64,000 nt of DNA, taken from positions 39,204,475 through 39,268,474 of the forward strand of contig OX123205.2 in the NCBI GenBank assembly GCA_944739405.2, in the 5' to 3' direction. The translations under genes were made by a program, and so were the position numbers. Shown here piece after piece: positions 31,628-42,800 of this stretch. Source of the stretch: Euclidia mi. Lineage: Eukaryota; Arthropoda; Insecta; Lepidoptera; Erebidae. Position 1 is the stretch's first letter. Each line of letters opens with the position of its first letter. The notes beneath the pieces were generated by a model. The model worked only from the letters and a program-made list of their open reading frames with translations. It made no database searches and was not told where the DNA came from.

Positions 31628-31836
31628 TCATCACCAGCCTTCCGTAGTCCACTGTTGTATTATATAAGTCTCTCTGTCTCTCTGAGAGTTCTCCATAATG
31701 TTCTCGAAAGACATGTGATGTCTGCCAACCCGCACTTGGCCAGCGTAGTGGACTATGGCCTTACTCTTCTCATAGAGAGAAGAGGGCCGTGCCCAGCAGT
31801 GGGACAGTAAATATACAGGGCTGATGATGATGATGA
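31628..31836 (+). mobile_element. SINE 3' part with GAT tail
   Basis: GAGAGTTCTCCATAATGTTC, CCGCACTTGGCCAGCGTAG, GCCCAGCAGTGGGACAGTA and (GAT)n match the 2505 SINE. The left 40 bp (CAGCCTTCCGTAGTCCACTG) is an inverted LINE-tail scrap. Confidence 0.75.
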
Positions 31837-31839
31837 ATG

Positions 31840-34190
31840 GCACGCCCCTAAACTCGATTTTCGGCTCTTCGTATAAACTACATAACTTCTATAAAATTCT
31901 TGGAAAGGAAATGAAGCAAATACCTAGTTAACTACGAAATCTAGTTACCCCCCTCGGGAAACATTCACGGGTGTGAAGAAAACAAGCATAATCAAACGCA
32001 AAATTGGCCAAACTTTACGATTGTTACAAGATGTTACGATTTCTGCTAATTGGTTTTGGTAGCCATCCAATTTGGACGTTTTACGACCGCCGAGACTTTG
32101 TAGTAATTTCCAGGTAATGCATTTACATAGCGGACGAGATTTATTGTCAAACGTTATTTATTGTGAATCTCTGCTCTAATGCTAAAGCTCCAGTCCGGAA
32201 AGATGAGTTTTGAAATGTTATGTTGATGTTTTGTCCACTATCATTGGTTGGTGCTTGGTAGTCGTCACCTGGTCGGGGTTAATGCGTCGAGCGCAGTAGA
32301 TGTGACGTTCCTACAGTCCATTATGTATATAATTATTAGAAGCTGTGGGTCATCCCTTGCGTCACGCTATGATTCGGCCTTGTAGCTGACAGAAGAGTCG
32401 TTTATGACTCCTTTGGAGGCGTTCATTGCCTGCTCAGTAAAACCACCGCGTGCTATGCAAAAGCATATATCCCGGTGTGGTCTCCAGCGTCCAGACTATG
32501 TTGACAGCTTAGTTTATATCCTCATGAGACCACAGTTGTAAAATCGCACTAAGGCGCAATTATGAAAATAATCATTGCACCATTCCCTAGTCAAATCATT
32601 TCTTGTCTACCACAATCATAATATGACTCGTTTCGAGTTTGAAACGACATCTAATCTACGCATTAGACTTTCAATATTCTTGTGGTTTATTACATGAAAT
32701 ATTCATAAACTTGACGTATATCCATCGATGATCTCAAAAACATCCGTCGAATCGTTAATTTCGCGATTAAACCACAACCATTCCTATACTTTTATTGCGC
32801 GTTTAACGAGCCTTGCAAAGATAAAACACATTATATTTACCAATTACCCTGTTCTATTTGAGCGCAGCCGTTTGAATTATTCAATACGTGTAAGTATTCC
32901 GATCGCTGAGTTATTGAAACACTATCTTAAGTAACCCAGTTCTAGTGCAGTATATGAATACGTCACTTGGTTCAGGAGTGTCTTGTTGATAAGCGCGCGG
33001 CCTGCGGTCTCTGTGAGCGATATTTCGAGGCCACGCGGTACTAAGCGATTATTTTATAATTATTTGTATGTATGTAGCACCTTCTTGGACTAAATGTACT
33101 TTCAAATAGTTATAGAAAGCTTTTGTAAAGATTAAAATAAATAGCGCTCCGCCGTGGGTATCGGGGTGCCTATGCGACAGAAGGCGTAGGTATGTACTTA
33201 CGTATTATTCTGATGATGTAGGTATGTGCTATGTTACTGCCTTTCATCAAAATCTGTTCTATAGTTATTGCGTAAAGAGTGACAAATATTGATGCGCGTG
33301 AATAGTAATAGCCTATACCTAGTTTTATATATACAAATTCTATAAACACACCAATATTTCTTTACTCCCCCGATTTTGGTCACCAAGGTTGGAATTCCCT
33401 TCGCTGCGCTGCCAAAGCTTATTAATCGCAGTTTAGCTATGCGGAAAATATTAATATTAAATACGCAATTGATAATATTGTATATTGAATAAAAATTGAC
33501 AGTAGTAAAATATTCTAAAATACATATTGTATAACATTACGGGAGACAACCCTATCGTCAGCCACATTGACAACACACACTAATTTGGTGTTGTTTGTCG
33601 TCACCGCGTCTGTGATATACGCCAACGAAAACAAATAAAGAAAAGCACGCGCCGTTCGACACAACTCATTTGTATTCTATGCGCTTAATTGTTTGACCTA
33701 TTTTGCAAAGAGACCTTTAACAAGTATGCGAGTAATCGCGCTGACTCGATATTTAACAGTAAGATACTTACATATTTTATTAGTCTGTTGTAGTAAGTAA
33801 ACTGGTTATTGGTTAGCGGAATGGAATTACCGTTTTGCTCAATGATGAAACAGTTTTTTTGCCGATGGTGTCAAGAAACTTTGTTCCTTTAGATTTATTA
33901 TGTAGTTAGTATTATTCTTGCGATATTTATGCGCACGTGGTCAATTGACTATGTCCCGAACAGATGGCGCTAAGACGCAGTGACCCTACGACCCCTAATA
34001 ATCAAGATCATTAATCAATTACCCGACAAACAAGAAACGCAATATTATCATCGTAAACAAATAATATGCTTGTGTAACCTCCTCTAGGTTACAATGATTA
34101 CGTCCAGTATGTGTCGCGTTACGTCAAAATTTCCAATGTGTTGGCTGTATGGCCTTGCTGTCAACGCCGCGGACGCGACAGAAAAGAAAA
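31840..34190. other. Long gene-free stretch
   Basis: No repeat family or gene recognised over 2.3 kb. GC rises in the last 200 bp leading to the promoter-like site. Confidence 0.4.
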
Positions 34191-34191
34191 A

Positions 34192-34253
34192 TATATAAGT
34201 ATTCGCGCGCTCGCATATCATTCCCGTGCGATGAGTCATCGCAGGCGGACGTC
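34192..34253 (+). promoter_or_regulatory. Candidate core promoter: TATA, Inr, DPE
   Basis: TATATAAG at 34192-34199, TCATTC (Inr consensus TCAKTY) at 34218-34223, and GGACGT (DPE consensus RGWYVT) at 34247-34252. With the Inr A (34220) as +1, the DPE falls exactly at +28 and the TATA at -28. The local sequence is CpG-rich, unlike its surroundings. Several overlapping short frames (34111-34365) follow but none is recognisable, so no gene is assigned. Confidence 0.35.
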
Positions 34254-34259
34254 TCCACT

Positions 34260-34861
34260 GTCGTTGTCTTCCACGCGGACGCCCGACGACTCGACTGGGT
34301 TATCGCGAGCCGTGATAATGATTTGTTTTTATTTCTCACAGCTTTGTAACGCCGACCGTTGTTAATTGAATGGCAAAGCAGATAAGTTAATGTTAATGCA
34401 TCATTATCTTAACATAATGATGTTCATTTAGTGCTATTTATATGAGCATACAAGCTCATCTAAGTTTAATATTAATTCAGTAGAACCGTGTTAGTCATAG
34501 TCAAGACTTTAACTTGTCAGATTTGCTAACTAAACAAGAATGTATGGCCGATAGCGATAGCGCTCCATATGGTATGATCTCATGACCATGCGAGATGGGA
34601 TACCGAGAACCTGCAGGGCGTAATGCAAATTGATATGAGTCATTGTATTCATTTTATTTTATATAAACATTTGGCCCTTAGCAATGTTGCTCGATCATAG
34701 GGTTGGCAATATAAACAAACGTAACTTTATTTGTCTGCCTAAGTAATTTGACTTATCAAGTAAGGTACTACTGAGTGTAAATAAATAGTGTAATTCCGTG
34801 AAACAAAGAAGGACTTGTTGCTATGACAACGCAAGGCGTACAAACAAACCGTACTGGCATT
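34260..34861. other. No feature recognised
   Basis: Unassigned sequence between the promoter-like site and the duplication. Confidence 0.35.
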
Positions 34862-35599
34862 ATAGTTCCAATTTAAGAATGTCCCGAATAGCCGAAGCCT
34901 ATTTCCCGGCGGTCCACTCCAAATTAATCCAAAATGAAGAATGACTTTGACATGATGATCATCGATCATCACTAACACCACGGTCCAGTCTCAACGGTGA
35001 CAGCATCACCATAAAATTGGCGCCGAATCCTGTTCTCCCAGCCAAGTTGCCCGTCTGCGTCAAAGGAAAAAATAATGAGCTTTTGTATAGAATTAATCTA
35101 AAAAGCCTTTTAAACTTACAACTGAACGGTGCCAATTTAATTAGCATTTAGTTTAGAAACTAGAAAATGTTTATGCACTCCAATGGCCACAAGAAAGTTT
35201 GGCACTCGCTAGTTGTGTAGGTGTAGTACAATGCCACTAATTTAGTCGGCTTAATAAAAGCATTTCTTTATTTGTATTTTGATCTAAATATTTTGACCAG
35301 AGACAAGTCTTTTTGTTTGGTTTTATTTTTTAGTTAAGTATGTGAAGAATATGCAGGGAGTTTTGTTTTGAAAAATAATTTTAAATTGCAGAAAGCTAGA
35401 ATTTGTCAGATTAAAATTGCAGAAATTCCGCTTTTCGCTTAAATTCGGTAAGGCCTTATTAAACATTTACTTTAGCTTGATGAAAGGTGGATTTTAATTT
35501 TAAGTCCAATTCCTTACAGTATCATCATTATCTTGCTGATGATAGTATTTTGTATGATACTATACTTCGCCCAAGAGGCAGACCTCATTCTGTCTTTTT

Positions 35600-35760
35600 A
35601 CCCTTTTAGGGTAGGAATTTCCGAAAATCCTCCGTTAGTGCTCCCAACACACTCCAAGGAACGTACATGCCCATCTACAGCTTCTTGTTCCCACTAGTTC
35701 TGTCTGTGCGTTTTCTGTCACCCAGCCTGTAATGGAAGTGTTTTATGTATATTGACGATT
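35600..35760 (+). repeat. Diverged family A repeat (also 37915-38075)
   Basis: GGAATTTCCGAAAATCC, CTCCAAGGAACGTACATGCC, TACAGCTTCTTGTTCCCAC and GTCACCCAGCCTGTAA align with the family A copy at 4551 at clearly lower identity. The second copy is due to the tandem duplication. Confidence 0.55.
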
Positions 35761-36479
35761 TTTTGTGGATCTTAGATACTTATTTTTAGAGTAGGTATTA
35801 TGAATTCTCTGCGACCATAGCCTTTGTAAGTTGATCAAAATGTATTTTAATACAAAGACAAATATCGTCTAATGTACTTTATAGATCGATAATTTACTTC
35901 ATACTTATGTGTTTATTGGTCGCATGCATTCTAGCGTGTCTGTGATAAATTATACTGTTGCGTCCATCATGGATGCTGACGTCACACAAACGATCTCGTT
36001 TCATTGAATGTAATGACATTGGAAACATCAAAACCGGTTCACGAAATAACACTTGACATATTGCGATAGTTTCCGAGATAAAAGGCAGTTTTACAAGGCG
36101 ATTAGTACGAGTTTAACCGGCTTACGCTCATCCGTGTGGTGACGGAAGGAATTCAAGGAATACAGTGTTGGTACGGGGACTAAGAAAAATACGCGACGCA
36201 AATATCTTTGAAGAGCCGGCAAACTCCAAATTGGTTTGAGCCTTCTATTAACTCCTTGCTATTGTGACGCAATTTAGGAGCGGCCTATGTCCAACAGTGG
36301 ACTGTGGAAGGTTATATGTCGACGTCTTATCTCAATTCGGTCTTTGGCGCACTGATTGGTCTGGTTAAAGGTCCGATGGTATCAGAACTCGAAGCGAACT
36401 AATCTTACGTGGCCATAATTCTGGTGCTGGAGTTTATAGAACAGGAGGGCGCCGACTTTGTTTAAGATAAAAGCTGCAA

Positions 36480-36590
36480 AGGATGCACAGGTCCTCCGAA
36501 GCACGGTAGCGCTCTGAAGTAAATTTCACAACAGGCAGTCTCCCATACAAGTGGTAGCCTTTGCGAACGCTATGAACGCTACAGTAGACA
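36480..36590 (-). mobile_element. 5S-headed SINE fragment (also 38795-38905)
   Basis: On the minus strand: TGTAGCGTTCATAGCG, CCACTTGTATGGGAGACTGCC, then GAGCGCTACCGTGCTTCGGA. This matches the head and central domain of 61862-62150 with an internal deletion. Confidence 0.65.
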
Positions 36591-37176
36591 AATCAGTGTG
36601 TAGAACGAACAGAAATTAGCCACTGAGAATCCATCTGCATGTGATCCAAAAATATTTTTTAACGACCTTAAAAATAGTTTCTTGCATCGCGATCGCTAGA
36701 TTCTGCACCCTGCAATCTGTGTTAAAATAATATCTCCAAGCCAGTTTCTCCGTGTGTTTGTTTGCAAGAATGATTAAGTAACACGTTATTTAATTATTAT
36801 AACAAAACAACAAACACTGAGGAGTATTTCGTAACGAGGATGAAACGCGCGTCGGTAAACTAACAAATATTCTAGTGTCTATTAAGTGCCTGTTAAATGA
36901 ATTTGTTAAACAGTGGCGGCGCTAGACCAAATTTGGACGTCGGCGGCATAAAGTTCGCGAGGCCCTTTAAATCGATGGCGAGGCTCCATTTACTTCGTAG
37001 AAAAAAAAACGTTAAAATTAAGTGAGCTAAATTATAAATTAATGTATGAATAAATAAATGACAATTCAAAAATATTCACCCAACACAGATCTTGTCACGC
37101 GACGTCGAAAATAATTAAAGTCATTATCATCTGCTTAGCTTTGTCCCGAATTGCTCGGTGTCGGCTACCTAAGTTA

Positions 37177-39488
37177 ATAGTTCCAATTTAAGAATGTCCC
37201 GAATAGCCGAAGCCTATTTCCCGGCGGTCCACTCCAAATTAATCCAAAATGAAGAATGACTTTGACATGATGATCATCGATCATCACTAACACCACGGTC
37301 CAGTCTCAACGGTGACAGCATCACCATAAAATTGGCGCCGAATCCTGTTCTCCCAGCCAAGTTGCCCGTCTGCGTCAAAGGAAAAAATAATGAGCTTTTG
37401 TATAGAATTAATCTAAAAAGCCTTTTAAACTTACAACTGAACGGTGCCAATTTAATTAGCATTTAGTTTAGAAACTAGAAAATGTTTATGCACTCCAATG
37501 GCCACAAGAAAGTTTGGCACTCGCTAGTTGTGTAGGTGTAGTACAATGCCACTAATTTAGTCGGCTTAATAAAAGCATTTCTTTATTTGTATTTTGATCT
37601 AAATATTTTGACCAGAGACAAGTCTTTTTGTTTGGTTTTATTTTTTAGTTAAGTATGTGAAGAATATGCAGGGAGTTTTGTTTTGAAAAATAATTTTAAA
37701 TTGCAGAAAGCTAGAATTTGTCAGATTAAAATTGCAGAAATTCCGCTTTTCGCTTAAATTCGGTAAGGCCTTATTAAACATTTACTTTAGCTTGATGAAA
37801 GGTGGATTTTAATTTTAAGTCCAATTCCTTACAGTATCATCATTATCTTGCTGATGATAGTATTTTGTATGATACTATACTTCGCCCAAGAGGCAGACCT
37901 CATTCTGTCTTTTTACCCTTTTAGGGTAGGAATTTCCGAAAATCCTCCGTTAGTGCTCCCAACACACTCCAAGGAACGTACATGCCCATCTACAGCTTCT
38001 TGTTCCCACTAGTTCTGTCTGTGCGTTTTCTGTCACCCAGCCTGTAATGGAAGTGTTTTATGTATATTGACGATTTTTTGTGGATCTTAGATACTTATTT
38101 TTAGAGTAGGTATTATGAATTCTCTGCGACCATAGCCTTTGTAAGTTGATCAAAATGTATTTTAATACAAAGACAAATATCGTCTAATGTACTTTATAGA
38201 TCGATAATTTACTTCATACTTATGTGTTTATTGGTCGCATGCATTCTAGCGTGTCTGTGATAAATTATACTGTTGCGTCCATCATGGATGCTGACGTCAC
38301 ACAAACGATCTCGTTTCATTGAATGTAATGACATTGGAAACATCAAAACCGGTTCACGAAATAACACTTGACATATTGCGATAGTTTCCGAGATAAAAGG
38401 CAGTTTTACAAGGCGATTAGTACGAGTTTAACCGGCTTACGCTCATCCGTGTGGTGACGGAAGGAATTCAAGGAATACAGTGTTGGTACGGGGACTAAGA
38501 AAAATACGCGACGCAAATATCTTTGAAGAGCCGGCAAACTCCAAATTGGTTTGAGCCTTCTATTAACTCCTTGCTATTGTGACGCAATTTAGGAGCGGCC
38601 TATGTCCAACAGTGGACTGTGGAAGGTTATATGTCGACGTCTTATCTCAATTCGGTCTTTGGCGCACTGATTGGTCTGGTTAAAGGTCCGATGGTATCAG
38701 AACTCGAAGCGAACTAATCTTACGTGGCCATAATTCTGGTGCTGGAGTTTATAGAACAGGAGGGCGCCGACTTTGTTTAAGATAAAAGCTGCAAAGGATG
38801 CACAGGTCCTCCGAAGCACGGTAGCGCTCTGAAGTAAATTTCACAACAGGCAGTCTCCCATACAAGTGGTAGCCTTTGCGAACGCTATGAACGCTACAGT
38901 AGACAAATCAGTGTGTAGAACGAACAGAAATTAGCCACTGAGAATCCATCTGCATGTGATCCAAAAATATTTTTTAACGACCTTAAAAATAGTTTCTTGC
39001 ATCGCGATCGCTAGATTCTGCACCCTGCAATCTGTGTTAAAATAATATCTCCAAGCCAGTTTCTCCGTGTGTTTGTTTGCAAGAATGATTAAGTAACACG
39101 TTATTTAATTATTATAACAAAACAACAAACACTGAGGAGTATTTCGTAACGAGGATGAAACGCGCGTCGGTAAACTAACAAATATTCTAGTGTCTATTAA
39201 GTGCCTGTTAAATGAATTTGTTAAACAGTGGCGGCGCTAGACCAAATTTGGACGTCGGCGGCATAAAGTTCGCGAGGCCCTTTAAATCGATGGCGAGGCT
39301 CCATTTACTTCGTAGAAAAAAAAACGTTAAAATTAAGTGAGCTAAATTATAAATTAATGTATGAATAAATAAATGACAATTCAAAAATATTCACCCAACA
39401 CAGATCTTGTCACGCGACGTCGAAAATAATTAAAGTCATTATCATCTGCTTAGCTTTGTCCCGAATTGCTCGGTGTCGGCTACCTAAG
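37177..39488 (+). repeat. Tandem duplication, right copy (2,312 bp)
   Basis: Second copy of 34862-37173. Beyond its end the sequence continues into the rest of the hAT-like element, so this copy preserves the original right-hand context and the left copy preserves the original left-hand context. Confidence 0.95.
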
Positions 39489-39619
39489 CCAAATAAAATT
39501 AAATATAATATTGGCGAAATTAAATTAAGTATGTAACTTGTGAAACTTTTTGCGAGGGCCCCCTCAGGCGCGAGGCCGTCGGCGGTCGCCGACGTCGCCA
39601 ACGCCTAGCGCCGCCACTG
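39226..39619. mobile_element. hAT-like non-autonomous element
   Basis: Termini CAGTGGCGGCGCTAG (39226-39240) and CTAGCGCCGCCACTG (39605-39619) are inverted repeats. The flanks TTGTTAAA (39218-39225) and TTGTCAAA (39620-39627) agree at 7 of 8 positions, as an aged 8-bp hAT duplication would. A GTCGGCG/CGCCGAC motif lies just inside. 394 bp, no coding. The left copy of the tandem duplication carries only its first 263 bp. Confidence 0.8.
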
Positions 39620-39627
39620 TTGTCAAA

Positions 39628-41732
39628 TATCTGGCAAAAGGTACCGGTGTTTAATTTATCTGGTAGATAATGTCTATCTAGAGCTGGTGAAACTGGGGTC
39701 TGGCCCTTTACAAAGTTTGATAGTTTATGCACAGTTATTGATATCCGTTTGCGAATAATGTTTGTCAATTTGTATTGAATGTTACGTGTCACATTTCTTG
39801 TTGCAATTATGGATTAGAAGAAGAAGATAATTAATATAGAACGAATTGATAGCGAGTTCTGATACAATATATCACGACACCCTCATTTTTAAATGGTTCA
39901 TCGTCGTCCTAGCCTTATGACAGTCGTATCCAAAATTTTCTAGTCGAAGGCCGGAGTCTGTTTTCTAGTTTAACCAGATTTGACACTAATTTAAATGGTT
40001 ACCTTTATCTATGTCAAAAAGCAATATAAACTCTGCATGCCTGATTATGAAGGAAACTACAATTATTATCAGGCGGAAATTTAATATTACCTAGAGCTGT
40101 TGAAATAGTTCCTTAAAAATATTACATTTGTTATGATACCGCTATCGTGATTATAAAGAAAGCAACTTTATTCGTCGAGTTTCAAGTTACATAACAAATT
40201 TTATCAAAATCAACTCGGCAGTTAAGCATGAGAATGGGCACTTATAACCGACAGACTTTTGGAGTCATACTAACCATCTACATACCATGACACGACGTAT
40301 TTTTAAAACACATGTGCACATCTTTATTCCAGTATATTCGCCACAAATTTGGCAGCCATAGCTGTCATATAAAAAAATCTGCGCATTGTTTATAAATTCG
40401 AAGCTGATCAACCCTGCCCGTGGGAAAGAACATGTCATATATGATATTCTAGATTATGTGTGTATTGAATGTGACTCATCCCACCGTTCAGATTCATTCG
40501 AAATTCTGTTTGGCTGTGATGACGACATCGAAATAATTATGTAAGTACGTGATGTTGGCAGACATAACGTGTGCTATGAAACGATGTATGAATTTCAACT
40601 TTTCTTGACATTAACGTTAGTTTTAAATTGTCTTTCGGTATATACTATACCACGTAATTTTATCCACGTGTACATCCGTGATCATGGTGTTTGCAACATA
40701 TTGGATACTCGATGCAAAGGAACACACGGACGCTCGCCAAGCTAATACTTACTTGCAGTAAAATATCAATACTTATTTCCTACGGCATAAGACCGTTCGA
40801 AAGGTCGAAGTGCCTAGTTTGATGAGTAGCCGTGTTAACGGGGTATATCCCGAAAGACAACTCTATGAAACGGTTTTTGTTATTTAAATTCTTCTTAGTT
40901 TCAGTTTGTTTTTGGCTCATTTTTTTGTTTGTTATCATGTGGGTAGTCGGTGATTTGAATAAGGTTTGTTGTGTTAGGTTGATGGATGTGAGTTTAGGTA
41001 CTCTTGTCCTGAAATAGGTCAGACACACGTAAACGAGTCATCTTATGTATATTGTATACTACTTTACTTATATTATTAAGTACAGTTCGTTTCTGGAAAT
41101 GACGTTTGTAACTTTGTAGTGTTAACAATATTTAGATAGAGACTTGACTCGAAATATTGTTATCACTACAAACTCTTTGGGCCAGATCAGGAAATTTAGA
41201 AAATAAAAAAGATCGCCCGAACATGTTAATGTAATTGCAGTATCGGGTACAAACTATGAACTTTGGCAGTTACCTATACTTAATGAAAATTTTTCACATT
41301 GGACATAATCGAAACCCAGGTACGGTTTTTTGCTTTCATTATTTGCTAATATCCTAGCGAAACACATAAATGTTAATTGATCGTCGGTGATCGAAGGAAA
41401 ATAAATATCAGGTAAAATTTGTGTTAAGTATTTTTAGACTTCTAAAAATGTCGCTTTCAACTCAATTGACGATAAAATTAAATATTCTTAAAAGCTTTTA
41501 TCACTTCTTATGCAAGCTTCTAAATGCAAAAAGTAGACTGCAGGCGAACTTAAATTCTCCACTATTCTACTCCAAAACAACCTCACAAATGGTAGCTATC
41601 ACATTGCCAGTGTGATAAAGAATTCAAGCCGTTAAGTCTTAAAAATAAACTAGAGGACCCGTGCTGCTCCACAGCATATTTTAATATTATAAAAAAGCTC
41701 TTGCATAATATATAGGTATGATGAGCATTGTA
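39628..41732. other. Gene-free stretch
   Basis: Nothing confident. A loose inverted pair AACAATATTT/AAATATTGTT lies at about 41127-41164, and ACTAGAGGACCCGTGCTGC at 41650 is the opening of a moth dispersed repeat. Confidence 0.4.
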
Positions 41733-41880
41733 CTTATACATACATACATACATAGACTCACGCCTGTTTCCCGGAGGGGTAGGCAGAGACTACGGAACGC
41801 CATTTGCAACGATCCTGACATACCTCACTTGCTTCACTCACTCCCATCAAGTTTCTCATGCATGCTCTTCTGTTAAGGGT
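41733..41880 (-). repeat. LINE 3'-end fragment
   Basis: (CATA)n, ATAGACTCACGCCTGTTTCC, CGGAACGCCATTTGCAACGA and CATGCATGCTCTTCTGTTAAG are the reverse complement of the LINE end at 52560-52700. Confidence 0.8.
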
Positions 41881-42083
41881 ACTTCTGACTTGTCTTTTTA
41901 CTTATCTAATAAGTAAAAAGATGATATTCTTATCAAAAATATATGTATCACAAAACTTCTTTTCTCACAACATCGGCTTTGCGTTGCACCTTATCGTGAA
42001 ATTTCCACCTTGGCATTACTGAATGGTTTGCCGCGCAATAGGGATATAATATATAATATGTATAACTGAAATAAAATTCTTAT

Positions 42084-42540
42084 TAACGACTTCAAAAAAG
42101 AAGGATATCAATTCGATATGTATGTATGTGATATTATTGGAATTGCATAATTTTCATATATTATATTATTATGATAATCTGTTAGGACTTCTAAATAAAT
42201 ATACAAAATTTCAAAGATGTATGTATGTTTGTCTACGAAAATCTCCAAAACTACTGATCGGAATGAGACTGTTTCTTGTATTGGCTAACATTTACTCTAA
42301 CTTAGGGAACAGAGCAAGTTTTATCAAATTCAGTTCAGTGGTTTTCAAGATATGGTCTAATTCGTGTGTAAGTGTGACGGTGTTTCTTATTGATGCGAAC
42401 TAACAGTCTAAGGGAAAACTTCTAAAGTATTTTATATTTAGGTATTCCAGTCTATATAATTATAAGTAACAATGAGGAAATAAAAAACAATTTAAAAAAC
42501 AAAATCGACTTCAAAAAGAAATGAACATAAAAACTATGAA
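42084..42540 (+). repeat. Moth 'CGACTTCAAAAA' dispersed repeat
   Basis: Opens ACGACTTCAAAAAAGAAGG followed by ATCAATTCGATATGTATGTATG and closes with AATCGACTTCAAAAAGAA. The arrangement is familiar from moth repeats whose mobility class I cannot name. Confidence 0.5.
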
Positions 42541-42544
42541 AATG

Positions 42545-42800
42545 GAATGGTAGCTTTGGTATCCATCGTAAGTAACATTGCTACCAAACCTAACATTACT
42601 ACCGAAAATACTATGCCTTTCAAAACTACTATTTGTTTCAAAACTACTATTCGTACTAACACTATCATATCTACTATTTTTTCAAAAATATCATTTCTAC
42701 CAAAACCGGCGGTGCTGTCAAAAGTACCTTTTCTCTCAAAACTACTAAGTATTCTTACCAAAGCTACAATTTCTACCATAACTACCACTTGTAATATAAT
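42545..42800. repeat. Degenerate minisatellite
   Basis: Variants of CAAAACTACTATT recur at roughly 9- and 18-bp spacing (for example 42620-42790). Both strands show long but compositionally repetitive frames (minus 42534-42788, rich in V, I and L), which I read as by-products of the repeat. Confidence 0.6.

Larger units (their letters stand above)
34862..37173 (+). repeat. Tandem duplication, left copy (2,312 bp)
   Basis: Every point checked matches 37177-39488 at a constant offset of 2,315, including a 9-A run. It starts ATAGTTCCAATTTAAG and ends GTGTCGGCTACCTAAG; three bases (TTA) separate the copies. It contains a diverged family A repeat (about 35600-35760), a LINE-tail scrap (36275-36300), a 5S-SINE fragment (36480-36590) and the first 263 bp of a hAT-like element (36911-37173). 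No gene. Confidence 0.95.

Noticed and set aside
34959..37462. Two identical 62-codon minus frames as a duplicated gene
   Set aside because: They are identical only because the whole 2.3-kb block is duplicated; no protein features are seen.
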